From the NCBI GenBank assembly GCA_903845115.1, contig CAIMWE010000059.1, forward strand, positions 1 through 34,969: 34,969 bases of DNA, read 5' to 3'. Position numbers and translations under genes: made by a program. Origin of the DNA: an uncultured Acidobacteriota bacterium (lineage in GTDB: Bacteria > Acidobacteriota > Thermoanaerobaculia > UBA5066). The notes under the pieces were generated by a model. That model worked only from the letters and a program-made list of their open reading frames with translations, was not told where the DNA came from and did no database searches. This document shows, one piece after another, positions 9,863 to 17,858 of this stretch (positions are counted from its first letter, which is position 1; each line of letters starts with the position of its first letter).

Positions 9863-11600
9863 ACAGGGACGGCTCCGCGTCCGAATCGTCTTCGTGCTGC
9901 TCGGAGCTTTCTCCGCTGTCGCCGTCGTTCCCCTCGTCCTCTCGCACCTCAGGCTGGCGTCCATCAACGGGGAAGCGCTCCGGACGGTGGAGGAGCAGGT
10001 CCTCCTCCGAAGCGCCGTCAAGATCGCGGGCGACGCGGACAACTACTTCGCCCGGGCCGGGATCCACCTCCGGAAGATCGCCGACGGGCTCGTCCTGGCG
10101 GAGTCGATCGCGCCCGATCGGGACCCGTTCGGGTTCGTCGGGCAGAGCGCTCTGCTGATCGGCTACGCCCGGCAGGCCGAGGGATTCCTCGTGCTGCGGA
10201 CGCCCGACCTGTCGGGCCGGGGCGGCCGGTACGAGCCCGAGGGGCTGGAGCCGGCGGTGGAGGCCGAGCTTCGCCGGACGTGGGAAGCGGTGATGAAAGG
10301 GGACGGCAGGGAGATGGTGATCGGTCCGGCGATGCACGGGCCGATGTTCCCGGACGGCGGCATCGTGCTCGCCGTGCCGGTCACCTCCAGGAGCGGCGTG
10401 ATCCTGGGGGCGGTCCAGGCCCTCGTTTCGCTCTCCCGCGTGAAGGGGCTCCTCGAGGAGGAGCGGAAGCGGGAGGTCACCGCCTACGTCATCGACCGGT
10501 CCGGGAACCTGGTGGTCGCTTCCGACCCGGCGTTGATCGCTTCCCGCGAGGTTCTCCCGAAGGTGGAGCTGGTCCGCGAGTTCATCTCCCACCCGGTGCG
10601 GTTGACCAAGTCGTACACCCACGGGGAGGGCCGGGGCGCCCGGAAGGTCCTGGGAACCGTGGCCCCGCTGGACATCCTCGGGTGGGGAGTTCTCGTGGAG
10701 AAGGACGAGGCCAAGGCCTACGCGATGGTGGAACGGATGATCCGGGCCACCTGGATCGGCGCTGCCTTCGCCTTCCTGCTGGCCGTCGGCGTCGCCGTCG
10801 TCGCCGCGCGGCTCCTCTCCAAGCCCGTCGTGGAGCTGCTGGCGACGGCGCGGCTGGTGGCGGACGGCCAGTACTCCCAGCGGGTGCCGGTCCGGGGCGC
10901 GCGGGAGCTGGCCGACCTCTCGGAGACGTTCAACGTCATGTCCGACGCGATCGAGAAGAGCGTCGACCGCCTCAAGCAGGCCGCGAAGGAGAACCAGGAG
11001 CTCTTCTTCAACTCGATCCGGGCTCTGGCGGCGGCGATCGACGCCAAGGACCCGTACACTCGCGGCCACTCGGAGCGGGTCGCGCGGTACGCGGTGGTCC
11101 TGGCCAAGAACATGGGGCTGCCTCCCGAGGAGGTCCGGAAGGTGAGGATCTCGGCGCTCCTCCACGACGTGGGGAAGATCGGGATCGACGACCGGATCCT
11201 GCGGAAGCCGACGGCGCTCACGGACGAGGAATTCGAGGTGATGAAGACGCACCCGGTCAAGGGAGCCCTCATCATGGGGCAGATCCCCCAGCTGAAGGAG
11301 GTCATCCCTGGCATGAGGCACCACCACGAAAAATGGGCCGGAGACGGGTACCCGGACGGTCTCTGTGGCGAGGAGATCCCGAAGCTGGCGAGGATCATCG
11401 CCGTCGCCGACACCTTCGACGCGATGACCACCACGCGTCCCTACCAGAAGGCGATGAAGCTCGACTACGTGGTCTCCAGGATCCGGTCGTTCTCGGGGAT
11501 CCGGTTCGACCCCGAGGTGATCCAGGCGCTGGACCGCGCCTTCACGACCCACGAGCTCGAGGTCGTCGGCGAGGCCGCGCGGCTCGCGGTGACGGCTTGA
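9855..11600 (+). CDS. Membrane receptor with extracytoplasmic sensor, HAMP and HD-GYP domain
   Basis: This 581-aa protein is probably a cyclic-di-GMP phosphodiesterase. It has a transmembrane helix at about 9-30, a periplasmic Cache-like region (about 35-295), a second membrane helix (about 297-318), a HAMP segment (about 320-372) and an HD-GYP domain (about 390-565). The catalytic residues are present: H437-D438 in LLHDVGK, the triple His 489-491 with E492, and DGYP (497-500) in place of the G-Y-P core. HHE followed by DGYP is the pattern of active HD-GYP enzymes. The gene overlaps aroB by 8 bp and ends with TTGA overlapping the lipoprotein gene. It lies in a housekeeping operon with no other c-di-GMP gene in sight. 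Confidence 0.9.
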   Translation: MAEQGRLRVRIVFVLLGAFSAVAVVPLVLSHLRLASINGEALRTVEEQVLLRSAVKIAGDADNYFARAGIHLRKIADGLVLAESIAPDRDPFGFVGQSALLIGYARQAEGFLVLRTPDLSGRGGRYEPEGLEPAVEAELRRTWEAVMKGDGREMVIGPAMHGPMFPDGGIVLAVPVTSRSGVILGAVQALVSLSRVKGLLEEERKREVTAYVIDRSGNLVVASDPALIASREVLPKVELVREFISHPVRLTKSYTHGEGRGARKVLGTVAPLDILGWGVLVEKDEAKAYAMVERMIRATWIGAAFAFLLAVGVAVVAARLLSKPVVELLATARLVADGQYSQRVPVRGARELADLSETFNVMSDAIEKSVDRLKQAAKENQELFFNSIRALAAAIDAKDPYTRGHSERVARYAVVLAKNMGLPPEEVRKVRISALLHDVGKIGIDDRILRKPTALTDEEFEVMKTHPVKGALIMGQIPQLKEVIPGMRHHHEKWAGDGYPDGLCGEEIPKLARIIAVADTFDAMTTTRPYQKAMKLDYVVSRIRSFSGIRFDPEVIQALDRAFTTHELEVVGEAARLAVTA

Positions 11601-12385
11601 AGCGAACGCGAGCCCTCGTCCTGGCGGTGGCGGCCCTGGGGGCCGGCTGCAGCGGGCTCAAACAGAAGCCGGCGGAGCAGCAGAACCCGCTCACGGTCGA
11701 CATGCTCAACTACCGGAACGGCCTCGCCCTCCTCCGGGATGGGAAGGTCGACGAGGCGATCCAGCTCCTCAAGACCGCCGTCGACGCGTACCCGGGCGAC
11801 CCCGCCGTCTGGAACGGCCTCGGCCTCGCTCTCCTCTACAAGCAGGAGTACCCGCTGGCGATCGGCAACTTCTCCGAAGCGCTGCGCCTGAACCCGGACT
11901 TCGTGGAGGCCCGCAACAACCGGGGCGTCGCCTTCATGGAGATCGGGAAGCTGAGGGAGGCGGAGGCCGACTTTCAGGCCGTCCTGAGCGGGAGCGCTTC
12001 CCGGGAGAAGGTGACGGCACACTTCAACCAGGGGCAACTGGAGGTGAAGCGGGAGGCCTGGGAAGCGGCGGAGAAGGAGTTCACGATCGTCCTGGCGGAG
12101 GACCCGAAGTATCTCCGCGCCAGCCGGGAGCGCGGGCTCGTCAGGGTCCAGCGGGACGAGTTCTCGGACGCCCTCGACGACCTGCTCCGGTACCTGAAGG
12201 CCGAGCCGAGGGACGCTTCCGCGAACTACAATGCCGCGCTGGCGCTCCTGACGACCGGCCGAAGGGACGTCGCTCGAAAGTACATGCAGCGCGTCGTCGC
12301 CGCGGCGCCGGAGAGCGAAGAGGCGAAGAAGGCGAAACGATTCCTGGAAGACGAGCCGGCGAGCCCGCCCCGAAAGGAGAGGTGA
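11597..12385 (+). CDS. TPR-repeat lipoprotein
   Basis: The 262-aa product begins with a short signal peptide (MKRTRALVLAVAALGAGC) and Cys18 as the probable lipidation site. The -3 residue is Gly rather than the preferred Leu, so the lipobox is suboptimal. Roughly six tetratricopeptide repeats follow, for example NYRNGLALLRDGKVDEAIQL, VWNGLGLALLYKQEYPLAI and RNNRGVAFMEIGKLREAEAD. The C-terminus is charged. It resembles outer-membrane TPR adaptors such as PilF/PilW, but similarity at this level does not fix a role. The TTG start at 11597 overlaps the HD-GYP stop, implying coupled translation. The next gene starts 4 bp after the stop. Confidence 0.8.
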   Translation: MKRTRALVLAVAALGAGCSGLKQKPAEQQNPLTVDMLNYRNGLALLRDGKVDEAIQLLKTAVDAYPGDPAVWNGLGLALLYKQEYPLAIGNFSEALRLNPDFVEARNNRGVAFMEIGKLREAEADFQAVLSGSASREKVTAHFNQGQLEVKREAWEAAEKEFTIVLAEDPKYLRASRERGLVRVQRDEFSDALDDLLRYLKAEPRDASANYNAALALLTTGRRDVARKYMQRVVAAAPESEEAKKAKRFLEDEPASPPRKER

Positions 12386-12389
12386 CGTC

Positions 12390-12737
12390 ATGTTTGCCGA
12401 GATCCTCTCTCCGCTCCTCGGGACCCCGGGCGCCGTGGCGGCCGCCTTCTACGACCGGCAGGGGCAGGCGATCGCGGAGGTCGGGGACCGGGCCGCGATC
12501 GAGATCCTGGGAACGTACCACTCGGTCTGGTTCACCGACCTCGTCCGGGCGGCCGCGACGGGAGGGCTGGGAGAGCTGCGTGAGCTGACCATCGACTTCG
12601 GGGAGAGGCGGGCCGTTTCGGCTCTCGTGTCGGGACGCTACTACGTCGTGGTGGTCTTCGCTCCGGACGGCCTTCCGGCGACGGGGCGGGCCGCGCTGGC
12701 GGAGGCCTGCCGCCGCCTGGAGATCGAGGTCGCCTGA
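12390..12737 (+). CDS. Roadblock/LC7-like small protein
   Basis: The 115-aa product fits the Roadblock/LC7 fold. An N-terminal helix is followed by the strand pair AAAFYDRQGQAIAEVG, a long helix (AAIEILGTYHSVWFTDLVRAA), strands (ELRELTIDFGERRAVSALV, YYVVVVFAP) and a final helix. Bacterial members such as MglB act with small Ras-like GTPases in polarity and motility or as scaffolds. No partner GTPase of the MglA type is in the window. A clear SD (AAGGAGAGG, 12374-12382) precedes the ATG at 12390. The gene sits between the TPR lipoprotein and ftsY with almost no gaps. The fold call rests on pattern, not on a search. Confidence 0.55.
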   Translation: MFAEILSPLLGTPGAVAAAFYDRQGQAIAEVGDRAAIEILGTYHSVWFTDLVRAAATGGLGELRELTIDFGERRAVSALVSGRYYVVVVFAPDGLPATGRAALAEACRRLEIEVA

Positions 12738-13676
12738 ATGGACGCTCCAGGCTCTTCCCGCCCCTCGGTCCTGGCGCGCCTGAGGCGCGGCCTCCTCATG
12801 ACCCACACCGAGCTGATCGCGAAGGTGGGGGAGGCGGTCAAGGCGCGCGTCTCCGCGGACCCGAAGGCCCTGGAGGCGCTCGAGGAAGCCCTGATCGGAG
12901 GCGACGTCGGCCCGGCGACCGCGAGTGAGCTCGTGGAAGCCGTGCGGCAGGAGGTCGGCCGGAAGGGGTCCGCGGACGAGGGGCTGGTGCGGCGTGTCCT
13001 GCGGGAAGAGATCGAACGCCGCCTCTCCGTTCCGGCCCCGGCCCCGGCGACGGCATCCGGGGGCCCGAGGGTTCTCATGATGGTGGGCGTGAACGGAAGC
13101 GGGAAGACCACGACGGCGGCGAAGCTCGCGGCGCGCGCCTCGGTGGCGGGACGGTCGGTGATCCTCGCGGCCGCCGACACGTTCCGGGCGGCGGCGATCG
13201 AGCAGCTCGAGGTCTGGGCCGGGCGCCTCGGCATCCCGGTCATCAAGCACCGTCCCGGTGCCGACCCGGCCGCCGTGGTCCACGACGCCTGCACTGCCGC
13301 CAAGGCCCGGTCCGCGGACCTGTTGATCATCGACACCGCGGGACGGCTCCAGACGAAGCACAACCTGATGGAGGAGCTCTCGAAGATCCGGAGGATCGCC
13401 GGCCGGGAGATCCCGGGCGCCCCGCACGAGGTCCTCCTCGTCCTCGACGCCGTGAGCGGGCTGAACGGCCTGTCGCAGGCCCGGGAATTCACGAAGTCGT
13501 CGGGCGTGACCGGGCTCGTCCTCACGAAGATGGACGGAACGGCGAAGGGGGGCGTGATCCTCGCCATCGTCCGCGAGCTGAAGGTCCCCGTGAAGTACGT
13601 GGGCGTGGGCGAGACCGCCGAGGACCTCCTCGACTTCGACGCGGGGGCGTTCGCCGAGGCGATCGTGAATGGCTGA
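12738..13676 (+). CDS. ftsY: Signal recognition particle receptor FtsY
   Basis: FtsY is the SRP-receptor GTPase that docks ribosome-SRP complexes at the membrane. The 312-aa product has the four-helix N domain (about 1-95) and G domain (about 108-312). G1 is GVNGSGKTTT (117-126), then DTFRAAAIEQL, G3 DTAGR, and G4 TKMDGTAKGG. The acidic N-terminal A domain of the E. coli protein is absent. The first 20 residues are basic and could bind membrane lipids. The motif usually written DATTGQNA reads DAVSGLNGL, with Gln to Leu, at the GTPase interface. The ATG directly follows the preceding stop (TGA-ATG). The 3' end overlaps ribD by 8 bp. Confidence 0.95.
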   Translation: MDAPGSSRPSVLARLRRGLLMTHTELIAKVGEAVKARVSADPKALEALEEALIGGDVGPATASELVEAVRQEVGRKGSADEGLVRRVLREEIERRLSVPAPAPATASGGPRVLMMVGVNGSGKTTTAAKLAARASVAGRSVILAAADTFRAAAIEQLEVWAGRLGIPVIKHRPGADPAAVVHDACTAAKARSADLLIIDTAGRLQTKHNLMEELSKIRRIAGREIPGAPHEVLLVLDAVSGLNGLSQAREFTKSSGVTGLVLTKMDGTAKGGVILAIVRELKVPVKYVGVGETAEDLLDFDAGAFAEAIVNG

Positions 13677-14778
13677 TCCCGCCCTCGTCTGGAGACGGGT
13701 CTTCGAGCTCGCCGGGAGGGGGCGGTATTCCACCTCGCCGAACCCGCGGGTGGGCGCCGTGGTCGTCTCCGCCGACGGGACGATCGCCGGGGAGGGGTTC
13801 CACGAGAGGGCCGGGGGACCGCACGCCGAGGTGGCCGCCCTACGGGAAGCGGGCGAGAAGGCGCGAGGGGCCACGCTCTACGTGAACCTGGAGCCGTGCG
13901 CCCACCAGGGCCGGACGCCGCCCTGCGCGGACGCCGTGATCGCCGCCGGCGTGTCCCGGGTCCTCGCCTCCCTCGAGGACCCGGACCCGCGCACCCGGGG
14001 CGCGGGGCTGGCCCGTCTGCGCGGGGCAGGGATCGACGTGGAGACCGGGGCCTGCGCGGCGGAGGCGGCGCGGATGAACGAGATCTTCCTCGGCTCGGTG
14101 TCGTCCGGCCGGCCGTTCGTCCACCTGAAGTGGGCGTCGTCCCTGGACGGGAAGACCGCCTCGGCCAGCGGCGACTCGAAGTGGATCACGGGACCGGACG
14201 CCCGCGAGGAGTCGCTGCGGCTCCGGGAGGAGTGCGACGCCATCCTGGTCGGGTCCGGCACGGTCAGGGTGGACGACCCGCGGCTGACGCGGCGTCTCGG
14301 GTGGAACCGGTCGGTCGTGCCGCACCGGCGGATCGTCCTGGACGGCGACGCCTCCGTGCCTTCCGGGGCGCGGATGTTCGACCCGATCCCCGGGACGGAA
14401 GCGTGGCTGGTGACCGCCCGAGCGGCCGACGACCCGTCCCTCTCCTCCTTCCGGGCGCGCGGCGTCCACGTGGTGGCGGCCGCCGCGGCGGAGGGGCGGT
14501 TCGACCTGGGGGACCTTCTCCAGGCCCTCGGTCGGCTCGACGTCCGGTCGCTCCTCGTCGAGGGCGGGGGGGAGACCGCCTGGACCTTCCTGGCGGCCGG
14601 CTTCGCGGATCGTGTCACCGCGTTCGTGGCTCCCTCGCTGATCGGGGGCCAGGGCGCCCCGAGCCCGCTGGCGGGCGAGGGCTACCCCTCGGTGTCCCGG
14701 TTGCCCGCGCTGGACGACCTCGAGGTGGAGCGCATCGGGCGGGACCTGAGGATCACGGGACGCGTCGTCTTCGGGTGA
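13669..14778 (+). CDS. ribD: Bifunctional riboflavin biosynthesis deaminase/reductase
   Basis: RibD deaminates the pyrimidine made by GTP cyclohydrolase II and then reduces its ribosyl side chain with NADPH. The 369-aa product has an N-terminal cytidine-deaminase-like domain with the zinc site H52-A-E54 and PCAHQGRTPPC (Cys77, Cys86). A C-terminal reductase domain runs from about 145, starting at PFVHLKWASSLDGKTA and containing GSGTVRVDDPRLT and LLVEGGGETAW. Both halves look intact. It overlaps ftsY by 8 bp and is followed 15 bp later by ribE. No FMN riboswitch is seen upstream, and ribBA and ribH are not in the window. Confidence 0.96.
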   Translation: MADPALVWRRVFELAGRGRYSTSPNPRVGAVVVSADGTIAGEGFHERAGGPHAEVAALREAGEKARGATLYVNLEPCAHQGRTPPCADAVIAAGVSRVLASLEDPDPRTRGAGLARLRGAGIDVETGACAAEAARMNEIFLGSVSSGRPFVHLKWASSLDGKTASASGDSKWITGPDAREESLRLREECDAILVGSGTVRVDDPRLTRRLGWNRSVVPHRRIVLDGDASVPSGARMFDPIPGTEAWLVTARAADDPSLSSFRARGVHVVAAAAAEGRFDLGDLLQALGRLDVRSLLVEGGGETAWTFLAAGFADRVTAFVAPSLIGGQGAPSPLAGEGYPSVSRLPALDDLEVERIGRDLRITGRVVFG

Positions 14779-14780
14779 CG

Positions 14781-14793
14781 TAGGATCGGGCCG
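14781..14793 (+). promoter_or_regulatory. TAGGAT element directly before ribE
   Basis: TAGGAT (14781-14786) lies 7 nt before the ribE ATG in the short ribD-ribE gap, and there is no good SD. It may be a -10 giving a leaderless internal ribE transcript, like those seen before purC and hutH, or a weak AGGA ribosome site. Confidence 0.25.
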
Positions 14794-15444
14794 ATGTTCA
14801 CGGGTCTCGTCGAGGCGGTCGGGCGAGTGGTGGCGGTGGAGACCCGGCAGGCCGGATCGGTCCTGTCGGTCGAGAGGCCGCCCCTCTTTGCGGACGTGCG
14901 CGAGGCGGACAGCATCGCGGTCTCGGGAGTCTGCCTGACGGTCGTCGCGTCGGCCGACCGGGGCCGGCTGGAATTCGACGTCTCCCCGGAGACGCTGCAG
15001 CGCTCGACGCTCGGGAGCCTCCGCGCGGGCGCCCGCGTCAACCTCGAGAGGGCGATGGCCGCCGACGGGCGGTTCGGCGGGCACATCGTCGCGGGCCACG
15101 TCGACGCCACGGCGCGGATCGAGGGGATCCGGAGGGACGGGGACTTCTGGACCTACAGCTTCGGCCTGGACGACTCCTTCTCCCGCTACGTCGTGGAGAA
15201 GGGCTCGATCGCCCTCGACGGCATCTCGCTCACCGTCGCCGCGCTCGGGGAGCGCTCCTTCGCCGTCGCCGTGATTCCGTGGACGGCGGACCGGACGACC
15301 CTCGGGGCCCGCAGGAGCGGCGATCCGGTGAACGTGGAGGTGGACATCCTCGGGAAGTACGTCGAGCGGCTGCTCCTCGCGGACCGTTCCGGCGCCAGGG
15401 GGGACCGGGACGCCAGGCTCCGGGGCCTCCTCGGCGGTTCGTGA
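14794..15444 (+). CDS. ribE: Riboflavin synthase, alpha chain
   Basis: This enzyme dismutates two 6,7-dimethyl-8-ribityllumazine molecules to riboflavin. The 216-aa product consists of two similar lumazine-binding barrels. The first opens MFTGLVEAVGRV with DSIAVSGVCLTV. The second opens GGHIVAGHVDATARI with GSIALDGISLTV. The internal duplication is clear from the paired SIAVSGVCLTV and SIALDGISLTV. The C-terminal tail (GARGDRDARLRGLLGGS) extends beyond the usual end after KYVERLL. The stop overlaps the GTG start of hemW (GTGA). Confidence 0.96.
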   Translation: MFTGLVEAVGRVVAVETRQAGSVLSVERPPLFADVREADSIAVSGVCLTVVASADRGRLEFDVSPETLQRSTLGSLRAGARVNLERAMAADGRFGGHIVAGHVDATARIEGIRRDGDFWTYSFGLDDSFSRYVVEKGSIALDGISLTVAALGERSFAVAVIPWTADRTTLGARRSGDPVNVEVDILGKYVERLLLADRSGARGDRDARLRGLLGGS

Positions 15445-16556
15445 CCGGCTCCGGGGTCTACGTTCACGTCCCGTTCTGCGCTCGCCGCTGCAGCTACTGC
15501 TCCTTCGTGACCGCCGTGGGCAGGCAGGGAGAGGAAGCCTACTTCGATGCCCTGGAGCTTGAGGCGGAGGCGCGGCTCGGGGAGCTTCCGCTTCCGATCG
15601 ACACGGCCTATTTCGGGGGCGGAACGCCCTCCTACGTCGACCCCGCCCGCCTCGGCCGGCTGATCCTGCTCGTGAGGGGGGCCGGGGCGCGCCTGGTCGA
15701 GGTCACGGCGGAGGGAAACCCCGACGACCTCGACGTGACGACGCTCGACGGCCTTTCGGCGGCGGGGGTGAACCGCCTCTCGCTGGGAATCCAGTCCCTC
15801 GAGGACGCCGAGCTCGCCCTCCTCGACCGGCGGCACGACTCGGCCGGCGCCCTCGTGGCGCTCCGGAGGGCCGCGCCGCGGTTCGAGCGGATCTCGGCCG
15901 ACCTGATGATCGGGATTCCCGGTCAGACGAGGGAATCGCTCCGGAGGAGCGTCGAGGGAATCCTCGAGAGCGGGGCCGGGCACGTGTCGGCCTATCTCCT
16001 CGAGATCGAGAAGGCGCCCGGGCTTCTCGCCCTCCGCGAGGAATCCCCTGGCCTCTTCGCGGACGACGAAGAGGTCGCGGAGAGGTGGGAAGAGGTGAAC
16101 GAGGCGCTCGAGTCGGCCGGACTGGCGAGGTACGAGCTCTCGAACTGGGCGAGGCCGGGGCAGGAGAGCCGGCACAACCTGAAGTACTGGGAAGGGGAGC
16201 CGGTCCTCGGGCTCGGGCTCGCGGCTCATTCCTTCGACGGGGAGACCCGCCGGGCCAACACGGCCTCGATGGAGGAGTACCTGCGCCGGGTCGGCGAGCG
16301 CGGGCGCGCCGAGGCGACCCGGTCCCGCCTCCCGGCGGAGGAGGCGATCCGGGAGCGGGCGCTCCTGGGACTGAGGGTCGCTTCGGGAATCTCCGAGGAG
16401 GAGTACGACCGGGCCTGCTCGACCGCCGGAGCGGACGAGCGCGAGCGCCTGGGCCGTTGCGAGGAGGCCGCTCTCCTCGAAAGAAGGGAAGGCCGGATCC
16501 GGCTCACCCGGCGCGGCGTCCTCCTGTCGAACGAGGTCTTTTCTCTCCTCGTCTGA
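15441..16556 (+). CDS. hemW: HemW-like radical SAM protein
   Basis: HemW proteins bind a [4Fe-4S] cluster, SAM and heme and are thought to be heme chaperones. They were often annotated as coproporphyrinogen III oxidase. The 371-aa product has Cys13, Cys17 and Cys20 in PFCARRCSYCSF. A fourth Cys after that motif, as in true HemN, is absent, which favours HemW. GGGTPS, EGNPDD, RLSLGIQS and ISADLMIGIPGQT follow, then the substrate region YELSNWARPGQESRHNLKYW and a C-terminal winged-helix-like part. GTG at 15441 overlaps the ribE stop and puts the cluster motif at the usual distance. It ends the plus-strand series and is convergent with the permease gene. Confidence 0.92.
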   Translation: MTGSGVYVHVPFCARRCSYCSFVTAVGRQGEEAYFDALELEAEARLGELPLPIDTAYFGGGTPSYVDPARLGRLILLVRGAGARLVEVTAEGNPDDLDVTTLDGLSAAGVNRLSLGIQSLEDAELALLDRRHDSAGALVALRRAAPRFERISADLMIGIPGQTRESLRRSVEGILESGAGHVSAYLLEIEKAPGLLALREESPGLFADDEEVAERWEEVNEALESAGLARYELSNWARPGQESRHNLKYWEGEPVLGLGLAAHSFDGETRRANTASMEEYLRRVGERGRAEATRSRLPAEEAIRERALLGLRVASGISEEEYDRACSTAGADERERLGRCEEAALLERREGRIRLTRRGVLLSNEVFSLLV

Positions 16557-16604
16557 GCCCCCCGGCCTGCAGCTCCGCCCAGGACCGGCTCGTGCCGGAG
16601 ATCT

Positions 16605-17858
16605 TCATCCTCCGGCGTCGACCGGCTCCCCGGTGCCGCCTCCCTGCACCTTCAGGTAAACGGCGATCCCGGCCGTGATCGCCAGCGGCACCGCGGCCAG
16701 GAGGCCGGCGGTCGACAGGACCCCCAGGTGCAGCATCTCCGCGATCCCCACCGCCTGGACGCCGAGGGCGTTGCCGCTCTGCATCCCGAGGAGGTAGACC
16801 ATCGAGCGGGTGAGGAACTGGGGCGGCGCGGACTCCTTCACGATGCAGGCGTAGATGCTGACGCTCGCGAGCCCCATGCAGAGGCCGGCGGCGAAGATGG
16901 GGATCCCCGACAGGAGGAACGCCTTCGAGTCGAGGCAGACGGCGAGGACCCCGACGGCGGCGAAGAGGCCGGCCGCCGAGACCGGCGGGAGCTTGTGCAG
17001 CCGGTGCTCGAGGCGCACCGCCCAGAGGCTCCCGAGGATGGCTCCCACGGAGGCGAGCGCCGTCATCCCCCCCACGAACATGGGGCTCTTGCCCGCCTTG
17101 GACTGGAGGTAGTCGGAAAAGAGGTACTCCGCCCCGACGATGAGGGCCGAGACCGCCACCTGCCAGGCCGTCATGACGATCGCCGTCTTCCGCCCCGGAG
17201 CCTCCGCCCCCAGGGGGGTCGTGTCGGTCAGGTGCTCCGCGACCCGGCCCCGGAGGCCGAGGGTCGCGAAGACGACCGTCACCAGCCCGAGCCCCGCGTT
17301 GAGGAGGAAGAAGTCGCGCCAGCCCCCGGGAGAGTGCTGGGCGAAGTACCCTCCGACGAGGGGACCGGCCACGACGCCGAGGGCGGCGCCCACCTCGCCC
17401 CAGACGAGCGGGCGGGTGATCCGCCACCGGTGGAAGTCGGCCAGCGTCCAGAGCTGGCCGGCGAAGGCGATGGCTCCTCCCACGCCCATCACGAAGCGCC
17501 CGGCGAAGAAGGCGGGGGGCGCCTGGGAGAGGAAGCAGGTGATGTTCCCGGCCGAGAAGAGGAAGAGGCCCGAGAGGAAGAACGGGAGGGGAGGGACGTT
17601 CCGGCTGATCCACACGGAGAAGATGAGCGCGAGGACCATGACCCCGAAGAGCGGGTAGAGGTAGCTGTTGAGGATCATGCTCGACAGCTCCTCGCGGATG
17701 CCGAGGCTCGCGGCGATTCGAGCATTCGCCACGATGACGGCCGTCACCTCGAGGGCGGCGAAGGCCTCGATGAGGAAGAAGCCGATGTCGAAGAGCCGGT
17801 CGGTCGGGCTGTCCCGCCTCCCGGACGTCCCGTTCAGGGACCCGGTCTCGTGCGTCAC
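16605..17858 (-). CDS. Major facilitator superfamily permease, drug-exporter type
   Basis: The 417-aa protein has about 12 hydrophobic segments, starting with LFDIGFFLIEAFAALEVTAVIVA. The motif-A-like stretch between helices 2 and 3 is weak, while FFAGRFVMGVGGAIAFAGQ and GEVGAALGVVAGPLVGGYF resemble helices 4-5 of DHA-type exporters. The substrate is unknown. GTG at 17858 was chosen because it overlaps the stop of the upstream receptor gene as GTGA and leaves a short polar N-terminus before helix 1. Earlier in-frame codons lie inside the receptor gene. The coupling suggests that receptor and permease are made together and may interact. It is convergent with hemW. Confidence 0.85.
   Translation of the reverse strand: MTHETGSLNGTSGRRDSPTDRLFDIGFFLIEAFAALEVTAVIVANARIAASLGIREELSSMILNSYLYPLFGVMVLALIFSVWISRNVPPLPFFLSGLFLFSAGNITCFLSQAPPAFFAGRFVMGVGGAIAFAGQLWTLADFHRWRITRPLVWGEVGAALGVVAGPLVGGYFAQHSPGGWRDFFLLNAGLGLVTVVFATLGLRGRVAEHLTDTTPLGAEAPGRKTAIVMTAWQVAVSALIVGAEYLFSDYLQSKAGKSPMFVGGMTALASVGAILGSLWAVRLEHRLHKLPPVSAAGLFAAVGVLAVCLDSKAFLLSGIPIFAAGLCMGLASVSIYACIVKESAPPQFLTRSMVYLLGMQSGNALGVQAVGIAEMLHLGVLSTAGLLAAVPLAITAGIAVYLKVQGGGTGEPVDAGG

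Noticed and set aside
13400-13700. FMN riboswitch upstream of ribD
   Set aside because: The region is coding sequence of ftsY, which overlaps ribD, and no RFN-element motifs are visible.
16585-16598. CCGGC-TCGT-GCCGG hairpin between hemW and the permease gene as a bidirectional terminator
   Set aside because: Only a 5-bp stem with no T-tract, which is expected by chance at this base composition.
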